DNA from: Arthrobacter sp. Bi26
GTDB taxonomy: Bacteria; Actinomycetota; Actinomycetes; Actinomycetales; Micrococcaceae
DNA length: 39,066 nucleotides
Direction: 5' to 3'
Assembly (NCBI RefSeq): GCF_918697925.1
Contig: NZ_CAKKMF010000046.1
Location: 1-39,066 of the forward strand
In this document: piece by piece, positions 21,116 to 28,734 of the stretch
Numbering within the stretch: position 1 is the first letter of the stretch
Layout of the letters: each line of letters starts with the position of its first letter
Made by a program: the position numbers and the translations under genes
Notes under the pieces: generated by a model
Database searches by the model: none
Told to the model about the DNA's origin: nothing
Seen by the model: the letters and a program-made list of their open reading frames with translations, nothing else

Positions 21116-21399
21116 GCCCCCGCAAGAAACCAGCGCCACCCCCGCCGGCGCACATCTTCCGCGCCTTCTGGCCGGTCGTCGGCGAACCCGTCCACACCGC
21201 CAAAGTCCTTGACGAACTCCTCGCCGTTGCCGCACGCGACATGAACGCCGTCGCCCTCCGCCACCGCGCCCACATCACCGGGCCCGGCCGAGGCTACCTC
21301 GCCCGGGGCCGCGACTTCCCCGGCGCACACGGCGCCATGCAAGTCATCGTCATCGAGGCACCCGCCACGGCAATGCCGCCGCGGCCCTACCACCACTAA
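21112..21399 (+). CDS. Hypothetical protein, 95 residues
   Basis: A basic, Pro-rich N-terminus followed by an alpha/beta region (VHTAKVLDELLAVAARDMNAVALRHRA). No known motif. It sits directly before the methyltransferase, eight bases from its GTG start, and may be co-regulated with it. Confidence 0.6.
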   Translation: MSPRKKPAPPPPAHIFRAFWPVVGEPVHTAKVLDELLAVAARDMNAVALRHRAHITGPGRGYLARGRDFPGAHGAMQVIVIEAPATAMPPRPYHH

Positions 21400-21407
21400 G
21401 GAACACC

Positions 21408-22658
21408 GTGAGCCTGACAGTCTCAGACTTCTTCTGCGGCGCCGGCGGATCCAGCACCGGCATCATGCAAGTTCCCGGTCTCCACGTAAAGCTCGCGCTC
21501 AACCACTGGGAGCGCGCCATCGAGACCCACGGATACAACCACCCGGACACAGACCACGCGTGCGCCGATATCGCGCACATCCGGCCGGAATACACCCCGC
21601 GGACGAACCTGCTGTGGGCGTCCCCCGAGTGCACCAACTTCACAGTCGCCAAGGGTGTGAAGCGCGAGCAGTGGGATGGGCAAGACTCCCTCTTCACCGA
21701 CGGTCTCCCCGACGAGGCCGCGCAGCGCTCCCGCGCCACCATGTACGACGTGCCCCGATTCGCCGAAGTCCACCAGTACGAGGCCATCATGACCGAGAAC
21801 GTCGTCGAGGTCACGGCATGGAAGCCGTTCCGCGGCTGGCTGCAGTCCATGGGAGACCTCGGCTACGAGCACAAGATCATCAGCCTCAACTCCATGCACG
21901 CCCAGGCATTCGGGCCCGGCGCCCCGCAGTCCCGGGACCGCGTCTACATCGTGTTCTGGCGCAAGGGCAACAAAGCCCCGGACTTCGAACGACTCCGACC
22001 GATGGCTATGTGCGAGAAGCACGGCATGGTCCGCTGCATCCAGTCCTTCAAGGACCCGTCCAAAATCGTGGGCAAATACAAAGCCCAGTACGTCTACCGC
22101 TGCCCGAACTCGTCATGCCGGAACGCCGTCCTGGAACCCGCGGTGCGGCCGGCCTCGGACGCGATCGACTGGAGCATCAAGGGCAACCGCATTGGCGACC
22201 GCAAGAAACCCCTGGCGGCCGGCACTATGCGGCAGATTGTGGCCGGTTTGAACCGGTACCCAGACGCGAAGTCGATGTTCACCAAGTTCTATGGAACCGG
22301 CGTCGCACATCCGACGTCGGAACCATTTAGCGCATTCACTACTCGGGACCGTCACGGGCTCGTCGTCACGCTACGTCGAAACGCCGTAGCTACCCCGGCC
22401 GCCGCTGGTCCCTTCACCACCATCACGGCCGGCGGCAACCACCACGGCCTCATGACCTACACCGAACAGGACGTCGCCGACGTCGCCTTCCGCATGATCC
22501 AGCCGCATGAGCAGATGTGGGGCATGGACTTCCCCAAGGACTACACCATCCTCGGCACCATGAAGGAGCGCACGATGCAGGCCGGGAACGCGGTCACTCC
22601 CCCGGCCGCCCGCGACCTCGCCAGCATCGTCACCGCATCGCTGGAGCTGGCAGCATGA
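21408..22658 (+). CDS. DNA cytosine-5 methyltransferase
   Basis: A 416-residue C5-methyltransferase. Motif I is FCGAGGSSTG (residues 9-18). Motif IV has the catalytic Cys in ASPECTNF near 76 (PEC instead of PPC). Motif VI ENVVEV is near 130, motif VIII QSRDRVY near 174, and motif X GNAVTPPAA near 393. Between VIII and the target region is a Cys/His insert (CEKHG...CPNSSC) that may bind zinc. It would methylate phage DNA, probably to avoid host restriction; no partner restriction gene is present. It starts with GTG after AAGGAA. Confidence 0.9.
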   Translation: MSLTVSDFFCGAGGSSTGIMQVPGLHVKLALNHWERAIETHGYNHPDTDHACADIAHIRPEYTPRTNLLWASPECTNFTVAKGVKREQWDGQDSLFTDGLPDEAAQRSRATMYDVPRFAEVHQYEAIMTENVVEVTAWKPFRGWLQSMGDLGYEHKIISLNSMHAQAFGPGAPQSRDRVYIVFWRKGNKAPDFERLRPMAMCEKHGMVRCIQSFKDPSKIVGKYKAQYVYRCPNSSCRNAVLEPAVRPASDAIDWSIKGNRIGDRKKPLAAGTMRQIVAGLNRYPDAKSMFTKFYGTGVAHPTSEPFSAFTTRDRHGLVVTLRRNAVATPAAAGPFTTITAGGNHHGLMTYTEQDVADVAFRMIQPHEQMWGMDFPKDYTILGTMKERTMQAGNAVTPPAARDLASIVTASLELAA

Positions 22659-23179
22659 TCGTAATCCCCGGCCAAATGGACATGCTCGAGCTGCTCGAAT
22701 ACACCGCAGCCAGGCAGACTCAGCCGCTGTTCAAAGTCCACCCCACCGGATGGCACGGCAAGCCCAAGTGCGGGTGGTGCGGCGGGACCAACACCATCGG
22801 CGGCGGCGCCTGCCGCTATCCCGGCAACCGCCAGCTATCCATCGGCTACGACTACTGCCAGAAATGCGTGAACCTCTACGGCCACCCCAGCATCAACGGC
22901 GGCACACCCGTCGTGCTCATGACCTTCGACGAGCAGCGCATTTTCTGCGCGTTCTGCCGATCCAACTGGGGCCACAGCCTCAGGCAGGAAGTGCTGGTTC
23001 GCCTGTCAGAGGCGCACGCGCCGACCGGGGACGGGCAGTGCGCCGACATGGCCGCCAAAGGCATAACCGAGCCCTACTACGCGCCCGGCGAAACACCCTG
23101 GCTCTCCGGATCCGTCATCCAATACCCGCGCCCCAAAGGATACGGAGGGCTCTACCAACTCAGAAAGGAGGCTTCATGA
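22655..23179 (+). CDS. Hypothetical protein with several zinc-binding Cys pairs
   Basis: A 174-residue protein with CGWCG, then Cys, CQKC and later CAFC, suggesting two zinc sites. Coupling to the methyltransferase (ATGA overlap) suggests a role with DNA or with that enzyme. It ends one base before the convergent membrane-protein gene. Confidence 0.6.
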   Translation: MIVIPGQMDMLELLEYTAARQTQPLFKVHPTGWHGKPKCGWCGGTNTIGGGACRYPGNRQLSIGYDYCQKCVNLYGHPSINGGTPVVLMTFDEQRIFCAFCRSNWGHSLRQEVLVRLSEAHAPTGDGQCADMAAKGITEPYYAPGETPWLSGSVIQYPRPKGYGGLYQLRKEAS

Positions 23180-23566
23180 TCACGCGTCAGCTCGAGCCTC
23201 GATTCCTTCAACCCCCACCGCCTGGGCATCCGCAGGAACGGCGTCAGCTGTCGAGCTGTGCTCGAGGATTTCCCGATCGAAGACTTCTCCGCACATCACC
23301 AAGAAGGCGAAAAACAATATGATCCAGGTGCCCGTGACCCAAATATCGGCGAAGGGGTTGCTGCCCTCCGTGACAACGACCAGCAGGCATATAAAGGTCG
23401 CAGCCAGGGAGGTCAGCACGGCCGCAAGTCGGAGGAGCATGAGCACCTTCAACAGACGCTTTTTTCGGCCGTCGCGCTTTACAAACTTTCCCTCCAGCAA
23501 CAGTGCGATGAGCAGGGTGGGAAAAACCTGGGCGAGGAGCGCAGCCGCCTCAACAGAAAGATGCAT
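23180..23566 (-). CDS. Three-transmembrane protein of a cargo pair
   Basis: A 128-residue protein with hydrophobic segments at about residues 8-24, 44-68 and 77-95, a basic loop (KRDGRKKR) and a polar acidic C-terminal tail. The ATG at 23566 is chosen because TAGGAT lies seven bases upstream, giving a leaderless transcript. It lies 67 bases downstream of the coiled-coil membrane protein on the same strand. No family recognised. Confidence 0.65.
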   Translation of the reverse strand: MHLSVEAAALLAQVFPTLLIALLLEGKFVKRDGRKKRLLKVLMLLRLAAVLTSLAATFICLLVVVTEGSNPFADIWVTGTWIILFFAFLVMCGEVFDREILEHSSTADAVPADAQAVGVEGIEARADA

Positions 23567-23573
23567 GCTGCAG

Positions 23574-23579
23574 ATCCTA
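23574..23579 (-). promoter_or_regulatory. -10 box of a leaderless promoter (membrane protein)
   Basis: TAGGAT on the minus strand, seven bases before the ATG at 23566. Confidence 0.5.
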
Positions 23580-23633
23580 CGCAAGGAGCACGGCGGCCCG
23601 TGTCCTCGTCGCCCGCATGGCCGAGACGCTGCA

Positions 23634-24293
23634 CTACGTCAGCGAACTGTTTTTTTCGCGTTCTGCCTTCAGGGCCTGCATGAGACCTTTCCTGTCATCG
23701 CGGTCGGACGAAGGCCAGAGGGATGCAAGTCCTTCAAAGGTCAGGCAGGCGTTGGACAATCGCTCGCCTGCAGCTGCGTCATACTCCTTACCGTTCGATT
23801 TCCTCGCCTCCTCCAGGTTGGCTTTGAAGGCGAAAAGCGACAAGTGGGTTGCCCACAAAACAACCTCCGACGCGTCATCGTCCACGCCCTCCATGAACCA
23901 CCGCCAAGCAGCTGCCTGCAAACGGTGCCGGACGACGGTCATCGCCTCCACCGACTTCAGCGATGCGTCCCGCAGCTCCACTGAGCCGGCAATCATGTCT
24001 GCTGCCGCTTTCGTTGACCGTTCCCGGCTTGCCTCGGCTTGCTGCTCTGCCAGCTGCTGCCGCAGGATCTTTTCCTGCTGGGCGAAGGCCTCAGCTGCTT
24101 GTTCCCTCTGCCCGGCGAGCGCCGCAGACGCCCATTCCGCTTGCTTAGCAAGTGCAATCTCCGAGAGTCGGCTTTGGTGCTTGTTCGTCAACGTCACCAC
24201 CAACAGCGCCACGACAGCAGCAGCCACGGCGCTTATGGCGGCCCCAAATGTTCCGCTCCATAGCTGGAGCATCCAAACTTCATCACTATTCAC
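23634..24293 (-). CDS. Membrane-anchored coiled-coil protein
   Basis: A 219-residue protein: one N-terminal transmembrane helix (about 13-36), then a long Gln/Glu/Ala-rich coiled coil (about 40-95; LAGQREQAAEAFAQQEKILRQ), then a helical cytoplasmic domain. The start is GTG at 24293, with TAGGAT six bases upstream and no ribosome site. With the three-TM gene it forms an opposite-strand cargo unit within the early operon. Such small membrane/coiled-coil pairs can act in superinfection exclusion, but no motif here proves it. Confidence 0.7.
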   Translation of the reverse strand: MNSDEVWMLQLWSGTFGAAISAVAAAVVALLVVTLTNKHQSRLSEIALAKQAEWASAALAGQREQAAEAFAQQEKILRQQLAEQQAEASRERSTKAAADMIAGSVELRDASLKSVEAMTVVRHRLQAAAWRWFMEGVDDDASEVVLWATHLSLFAFKANLEEARKSNGKEYDAAAGERLSNACLTFEGLASLWPSSDRDDRKGLMQALKAEREKNSSLT

Positions 24294-24299
24294 TACCGA

Positions 24300-24305
24300 A
24301 TCCTA
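24300..24305 (-). promoter_or_regulatory. -10 box of a leaderless promoter (coiled-coil protein)
   Basis: TAGGAT on the minus strand, six bases before the GTG at 24293. It is identical to the box of the downstream membrane protein gene. Confidence 0.5.
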
Positions 24306-24353
24306 TAGGCAGCCTTTCGTGCTGCCGTCTCAAAACGAAAGGAGTGCGCTCTG

Positions 24354-24698
24354 ATGGCATGGTTCAACGCTGACGACAAGATGCACGGGCATCCGAAGGT
24401 CAGGCGTGCGGGCCTCGAAGCGATCGGGCTCTGGCTCGTGTGCGGGACGTACTGCACGGACTTCCTCACGGATGGTCTGGTGCCGGCCTGGTACATCAGC
24501 TCATGGCCCAAGGGCCCGAAGCTCGCCAACCACCTTGTGAAATGCGGATTCTGGGAGCCTGCGGCCGACGGCGACTTCCAGTTCCTGTCCTGGGCCGAAT
24601 ACCAACGCACCAAGAAGAAGGTGCTGGAAGACAGGGCCGAGGGCCGAGAACGCATCGCGGCCTGGCGCGCCAACAAGAAGAAGACCGGCCCCGCGTAA
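24354..24698 (+). CDS. Phage replication-protein N-terminal domain, probably frameshifted
   Basis: A 114-residue winged-helix-like domain: MAWFNADDKMHGHPKVRRAG, AIGLWLVCGTYCTDFLTDG, FLSWAEYQRTKKKVLEDR and a basic helix. It resembles the start of actinophage replication or helicase-loader proteins. Such proteins usually continue into a low-complexity Val/Thr/Asn/Arg tail. That tail (NGVTNGVRNADC) is present here, but in the +1 frame (24691-24792). A +1 slip on CCC-G at 24690-24693, just before the TAA at 24696, would join them. Either programmed frameshifting or a mutation is possible. AAAGGAG precedes the ATG. Confidence 0.75.
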   Translation: MAWFNADDKMHGHPKVRRAGLEAIGLWLVCGTYCTDFLTDGLVPAWYISSWPKGPKLANHLVKCGFWEPAADGDFQFLSWAEYQRTKKKVLEDRAEGRERIAAWRANKKKTGPA

Positions 24699-24792
24699 CG
24701 CGATGTGTAACGGCGTTACAAACGGCGTACGTAACGCCGACTGTACGCCGCACGTACATCGTCCAAAGCCAAGACCAAGACCAAGTACTTAA
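24691..24792 (+). CDS. +1-frame extension of the replication protein
   Basis: About 33 codons rich in Asn, Val, Arg, Pro and Lys, ending at TAA 24790-24792. The sequence fits the basic repetitive tail found after the N-domain in related phage proteins. Translation would need a +1 shift from the gene at 24354. It has no ribosome site of its own, although ATG 24703 exists. Confidence 0.4.
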   Translation, partial: PRNAMCNGVTNGVRNADCTPHVHRPKPRPRPST

Positions 24793-24918
24793 ACCTCACC
24801 TCGAGTGCCTATCTCGCCTCTGTCTTTTGGGCCTCTAAAGAAGTGATGAAAAAAGTTTCCAGCCAATCGTCACTTGGGTGATGCGCGAGGCCGGGACTCT
24901 TGGCTGAAAGGAATTCCA

Positions 24919-25314
24919 TTGATCATCACGGACCAGCAGGCGCGCGCCATCGCGTTCCTGCTCCACGAGATCCGACCGGACTGGGGCGTCGCATCGCTGA
25001 TGTCACTCATCGACAAGCACCGCGACGTCCCCAGCCTCGGCGCCCTGACCATCGCCGCCACGACCAAGGCCATGGAACGCACATGCCAGACGCCGGCGCC
25101 GATCTTCCATCCCGGCCCGCACTGGCCAGAAGCAGCACGGGCCCAGCTCCCGAGGCCGGAACCCTGCGAAGACCACATCGGCCAGGACGCCCACAACTGC
25201 AGATCATGCTGGGCCGACGTCAAAGCCGGAATCCGCCCACAAACCCACATCGGAAAACACCACGAAGCCGCCCCAGACGAGGCGGCTTCTGACGTTGAAG
25301 GAGACCAACCATGA
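24919..25314 (+). CDS. Conserved early phage protein, 131 residues
   Basis: The N-terminal half (IITDQQARAIAFLLHEIRPDWGVASLMSLI...) is a helical domain seen next to replication genes in actinophages. The C-terminal half has CEDHIGQDAHNCRSCW, a possible zinc site. The TTG at 24919 is chosen because AAAGGAA lies six bases upstream; an ATG at 24874 would add 15 unlikely residues. It overlaps the next gene. A role in helicase loading or replication is inferred from position. Confidence 0.65.
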   Translation: MIITDQQARAIAFLLHEIRPDWGVASLMSLIDKHRDVPSLGALTIAATTKAMERTCQTPAPIFHPGPHWPEAARAQLPRPEPCEDHIGQDAHNCRSCWADVKAGIRPQTHIGKHHEAAPDEAASDVEGDQP

Positions 25315-25502
25315 ACTACTTTCTACTCGCACTAGCAATCGCCGCGGCCCTCGTCGCCCTGCTCTTCACGGCGAACATCCTCCGCGTGGCTCTCGGAAGG
25401 GCCACTTTCGACAGTGGATTCGCGGCTTTCTCGCACGTCATCATGGCCCCGGCAGCCGGCGTGACCGCTCTGTGGCTCTTCCAAACGGCGGTTGCCCGAT
25501 GA
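25311..25502 (+). CDS. Small two-transmembrane protein
   Basis: A 63-residue protein with hydrophobic segments at residues 3-25 and 41-60 joined by a short loop. It is coupled by ATGA overlaps on both sides within the early operon. Function unknown. Confidence 0.65.
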   Translation: MNYFLLALAIAAALVALLFTANILRVALGRATFDSGFAAFSHVIMAPAAGVTALWLFQTAVAR

Positions 25503-26101
25503 GGGCAACCACTGAGCGCGACATGCTCGACCTCCTGCTGTCCCGGTACAACACAGAACGGCAGGGCACCATCGCCGATCGATGGGTCCGCGCCGAACAC
25601 GTCCGGTCATCACAGGACTACCGGGAAACGCTCAGCGTCGCGGACTTCATAGCGATCGACAAGTACGCCAGCTCCCAAGCCATCCACGGCCATGAGGTCA
25701 AGGTTTCCCGGGCCGACTGGCTCGCCGAACTGCGGGACCTGACCAAGTCCGAACGGATCAAGCGGTACTGCAACTTCTGGTGGCTCGTCGTCTCGGATCC
25801 CGCCATCGTCAAGGACGGCGAGCTGCCCGAAGGCTGGGGCCTGATCGTCAAGTCCGGGAACGGGGTCCGCGCCAAGTTCAAGGCACCGGAGCTGACACCC
25901 CTGCCGCTGCCCCTGGACTTTGTTGCCGGGCTGACGTCGGCCGCCCAGCGAACCGCCTACCGCGAACCGCTTCGGCAGGACGCCCGGACGCTCTGCCGGT
26001 GGGACAAGGTCCGCGGTTACTACCAGCAATGCCAGGCATGCGGTCAGCCGGCGCCCTGTCCCCTTCACCAACCAAGAGCCGCAAGAGAGGCCACGCAATG
26101 A
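25499..26101 (+). CDS. MmcB-like PD-(D/E)XK nuclease family protein
   Basis: A 200-residue protein with IAIDKYASSQAIHGHEVKVSRADWLAEL, where the Glu-x-Lys of a PD-(D/E)XK core lies in HEVKVSRADW, followed by WWLVVSDPAIV and LPEGWGLIV. This is the arrangement of MmcB-type DNA repair nucleases. A zinc-like CQACGQPAPCPLH ends the protein. It probably trims DNA during replication or recombination. It starts in the overlap with the membrane protein gene. Confidence 0.75.
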   Translation: MRATTERDMLDLLLSRYNTERQGTIADRWVRAEHVRSSQDYRETLSVADFIAIDKYASSQAIHGHEVKVSRADWLAELRDLTKSERIKRYCNFWWLVVSDPAIVKDGELPEGWGLIVKSGNGVRAKFKAPELTPLPLPLDFVAGLTSAAQRTAYREPLRQDARTLCRWDKVRGYYQQCQACGQPAPCPLHQPRAAREATQ

Positions 26102-26292
26102 AATTCAAGATCGGTGACCCTGTCCGCATCATCGCGCGCAACACCCGCCACTTCGACGCCGTCGGCACCGTCGTGGATGTCGACAAAACCCAGCACTTCC
26201 CATTCGCCGTCACGGGCCTCGATGCCTCGCTGCTCTGGTTCGGCCCCAACGAGCTCATCCTCGCCGAACACCAACCTCAGGAGACGCCATGA
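26098..26292 (+). CDS. Small beta-barrel (KOW/SH3-like) protein
   Basis: A 64-residue protein with KIGDPVRIIARNTRHFDAVGTVVDVD, the pattern of a small beta barrel found in KOW-type or phage regulatory proteins. It is coupled by overlaps to both neighbours. Function not known. Confidence 0.6.
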   Translation: MKFKIGDPVRIIARNTRHFDAVGTVVDVDKTQHFPFAVTGLDASLLWFGPNELILAEHQPQETP

Positions 26293-26546
26293 TCCGCAAA
26301 GAAGCCAAAGCCCGCTGGGCCTACACCTGCGAACCCTGCAGCGTGCACGTCACACACCCAGACCAGTTCCGGGCAATCGAAACCCAGCAGAGGCACGAGA
26401 AGGGCCTCGGGCACTTCGGCAACGCGTTCAGCTCCATCGTGAGGGATGCGTTCGCGCCGCTGCTGTCCGCATTCGGTTGGGCGCCCCTCCATCCATGGCA
26501 GGAAGCGGTACTCACGAGGGCGATGTGGGAAGGCGTTCGCAAATGA
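26289..26546 (+). CDS. Small zinc-finger-like protein, 85 residues
   Basis: CEPC near residue 14 and two later His residues (HVTHPDQF, QQRHEKG) suggest a C2H2-type zinc site. The C-terminal half is an amphipathic helix region rich in Trp and Phe. It overlaps the resolvase gene by four bases. Confidence 0.6.
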   Translation: MIRKEAKARWAYTCEPCSVHVTHPDQFRAIETQQRHEKGLGHFGNAFSSIVRDAFAPLLSAFGWAPLHPWQEAVLTRAMWEGVRK

Positions 26547-26958
26547 TTCACGCCTTCGTGCCAGGCACACCCGTCCCGCAAGGATCCGTGGACGTCTACC
26601 GCGGCCGCATCGTCGCAGTGAAAGCGCCACTTCGCGAATGGCGGACCAAGATCCGGGCATCGACCATGGCCCGCCACGACGGGCCACCTATGGACGGGCC
26701 CCTAGCGTGTCGCTCGTCTTCCAGCTCGTGCCGCCCAAGAAGCCCCGATCGTGGGCGCCGGCCGTGAAGCCGGACCTCGACAAGCTCATTCGGGCTGTCT
26801 TGGACTCCCTGTCCACCACCAAGAACCGCAAGACCAAAGCAGTCATCAAAGGCGTCATCACCGACGACGCCCGAATCATCGAAATCACCGCCGCCAAGAC
26901 CTACCACGGCAACCCCGGCGTCCTCATCACCATCACCCACGCAGGAGAGAACAAATGA
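26543..26958 (+). pseudogene. rusA: RusA-like Holliday junction resolvase, frameshifted
   Basis: Two frames together give a complete RusA-type protein. From 26543: MIHAFVPGTPVPQGSVDVYRG to MDGPLA. Then, in the -1 frame from about 26698: SVSLVFQLVPPKK, KPDLDKLIRAVLDSL with the two catalytic Asp and Lys, and ITDDARIIEI with the third Asp, ending at 26958. The break lies in GGGCCCC near 26696-26702. No good slippery heptamer is seen, so a mutation or sequence error is likelier than programmed shifting. GTG 26707 could start the C-terminal part alone. Confidence 0.75.
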
Positions 26959-27218
26959 GCCAGCCAGAGCCATGCCACCGGTGCGGGGTGAAGATCAGCA
27001 AGGACCTCCCGCGCCCCGGGCTATCCAGGCTGTTCGGAAAGATCTACCGCGAGACATGGCGGATCAAGTTCAACTACCTGCGCATGAACAGCTGGGACAA
27101 AGCCGTGACGGCGCACGACGTCGTCGCATCGAACCTCTGGACCGAGACAAGCCTCTGCAGTGATTGCTGGGGAGACGTCCTGTCCTTCATCAACAAGAAG
27201 TTCGAGAGGAAGCCATGA
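26955..27218 (+). CDS. Small zinc-ribbon protein, 87 residues
   Basis: CHRC near residue 7 and CSDC near residue 72 enclose a basic middle region with several Trp. They probably bind one zinc ion. It is linked by ATGA overlaps to the resolvase and the next gene. Function unknown. Confidence 0.6.
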   Translation: MSQPEPCHRCGVKISKDLPRPGLSRLFGKIYRETWRIKFNYLRMNSWDKAVTAHDVVASNLWTETSLCSDCWGDVLSFINKKFERKP

Positions 27219-27400
27219 GCGGCAACGCGATCACTCTCGTCCGGAACGCCGAGGACAAGAAGACCGGAATGACCGTTGGCGACCTCTGGGCCTTCTCCCA
27301 AGACGCCCTGAACCTCGGCATCGACCCACGCGAACCCATCAAAGTCACCACCGGATGGCGACAGCAGATCATCAAACTCGAAGCAGGAGGTAGCCGATGA
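27215..27400 (+). CDS. Hypothetical protein, 61 residues
   Basis: It contains MTVGDLWAFSQDALNLGIDPREPIKVTTGW, a pattern seen in small phage proteins that follow replication genes. It starts in an ATGA overlap after GAGAGGAAG. Function unknown. Confidence 0.6.
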   Translation: MSGNAITLVRNAEDKKTGMTVGDLWAFSQDALNLGIDPREPIKVTTGWRQQIIKLEAGGSR

Positions 27401-27630
27401 CCTTCTACGGCAAGGACCCGCAACCCAAGACACCCCCGCGCAAGCTCCGCAAGTTCGCGTACCGGACCTACCCGGATGCCGCTGAGCAGGAGATCAGCAG
27501 CCACGAAATCTACTTCTATGAGGCCGGCAGGATCGGCTTCTGGAACTACACCAGCGACGACGCCGATGGCGAACGGATCCTGGTGCTAGCAACCAAGGCA
27601 TTTGATGTCCGGGAGGTGATCGCCAAATGA
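27397..27630 (+). CDS. Hypothetical protein, 77 residues
   Basis: A basic Pro-rich N-terminus followed by a beta-rich part (HEIYFYEAGRIGFWNY). The start is coupled to the previous gene with AGGAGG just upstream. Function unknown. Confidence 0.6.
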   Translation: MTFYGKDPQPKTPPRKLRKFAYRTYPDAAEQEISSHEIYFYEAGRIGFWNYTSDDADGERILVLATKAFDVREVIAK

Positions 27631-28229
27631 GCTTGAATGACCACATCCACCAGCTCACCCGCGAGCACCTGGCGCTCGTTGACGGGGCGCTCGTATCCAA
27701 GCCGCCATTGCTAGCCGAACTCCGGGCCGCATGCCGCTCGAACCTCGGAGCAATCGGCGGCGGATCCGGCGGTGCCGGGATGATCGTCAACTCCAAAGCT
27801 GTGAAGATCGAGAACGACATCAAAGCCGAAGCCCTCAACGAGCACTTCGAAATGACCGGAAAGGAATACCAAGGAACCCTCGTTGAGCTCATCACCTCAT
27901 GGGCGGCCATCCAGTCCCCGGAATGGCAGGACTACCTCGAGCGGACCACGCTCAACTGGATCGACAAGATCCGGGAAATGCTCGAAGCGAAGCGGCCACC
28001 ATGGCGCCCATCCATCCCATGCCCAGCCTGCGGGAAGAGGTTCCACGGCCCCGAGAGGGAACCCTGCATCGGCGTCAACTACTGGGACGACGAAAACGAA
28101 ACCATCGCCCCACCCTCGACCTGGACAGCCGAGTGCGACGGGTGCGGTGCCGAGTGGAACGGCGACAACCTCAGGTGGCTCAGAGCAGCCGCAGACACGC
28201 CCAAAGCTGATGTTGCCGAAGTGGCATGA
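27627..28229 (+). CDS. Conserved actinophage protein with C-terminal zinc ribbon
   Basis: A 200-residue protein: a helical N-terminal part (DHIHQLTREHLALVDG, LLAELRAACRSNLG), a Gly-rich spacer, a helical middle and a C-terminal ribbon with CPACGKRF and CDGCGAEW. This layout is frequent in the last early gene of actinophages before the tRNAs or cohesive-end region. Function not established. An intrinsic terminator follows at 28276. Confidence 0.7.
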   Translation: MSLNDHIHQLTREHLALVDGALVSKPPLLAELRAACRSNLGAIGGGSGGAGMIVNSKAVKIENDIKAEALNEHFEMTGKEYQGTLVELITSWAAIQSPEWQDYLERTTLNWIDKIREMLEAKRPPWRPSIPCPACGKRFHGPEREPCIGVNYWDDENETIAPPSTWTAECDGCGAEWNGDNLRWLRAAADTPKADVAEVA

Positions 28230-28275
28230 GTGAATTAGGCTAAGTCCCGTCGAGGTCACAAGTCTCGGAATTTTC

Positions 28276-28302
28276 AGCCGCTCCCAACCGGGCGGCTTTT
28301 TT
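28276..28302 (+). terminator. Terminator of the early operon
   Basis: AGCCGC pairs with GCGGCT around a 10-base loop and is followed by six T. It closes the long rightward operon 47 bases after its last stop codon. Confidence 0.8.
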
Positions 28303-28387
28303 GTTGCCCTGAAACTTCCACTTCAGGAGGCCGCATCTCCCGCGCAGGGTCACGCGCACCGCCGCTCGTCGAGAGACGCCGGCACAA

Positions 28388-28460
28388 TGACCACTAGCTC
28401 AGTTGGCAGAGCAAAGGACTGTTAATCCTTCGGCCCCAGGTTCGAGTCCTGGGTGGTCAG
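28388..28460 (+). tRNA. tRNA-Asn (GTT)
   Basis: A full cloverleaf of 73 bases: acceptor TGACCAC/GTGGTCA, D arm AGCTCAGTTGGCAGAGC, anticodon loop with GTT at 28421-28423, T arm CCAGG-TTCGAGT-CCTGG and discriminator G. No CCA is encoded. It is phage-borne, in the region between early and late genes. Confidence 0.92.
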
Positions 28461-28540
28461 CGGCGGCCCCATGCCGCTCCCATGAGTACGACCGCCGGAC
28501 TATTCACCCGGCATAGTTGGCGCCCGTCATCGCGCCACAA

Positions 28541-28611
28541 GCTGAGTTAGTGAAATGGCATCACGACGGTCTCCAAAACCGTAAGCGCAGGTTCGATTCC
28601 TGCACGCAGTG
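28541..28611 (+). tRNA. tRNA-Trp (CCA anticodon)
   Basis: A 71-base cloverleaf: acceptor GCTGAGT against ACGCAGT (one A-G mismatch and one G-T), short D arm GTGA-AATGGCA-TCAC, anticodon arm ACGGT-CTCCAAA-ACCGT with CCA, T arm GCAGG-TTCGATT-CCTGC and discriminator G. The small D loop and the acceptor mismatch suggest a compact or partly degenerate phage tRNA. Confidence 0.8.
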
Positions 28612-28734
28612 CTGACGGCGACAGCCCCTGACCAACCATTGCGAACAGCAGCGGAGCCAGTACCCGTCCACTCGTAGCCCTTGCCCCACAGGATTTCCGC
28701 AAGGTTCGATCTGTAGCCTGCGCTTGAGCGACCC

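Noticed and set aside
26690..26710. Programmed -1 frameshift in rusA
   Set aside because: Re-pairing after a -1 slip would need Pro tRNA on GCC; no X-XXY-YYZ heptamer is in frame, so mutation or sequence error is preferred.
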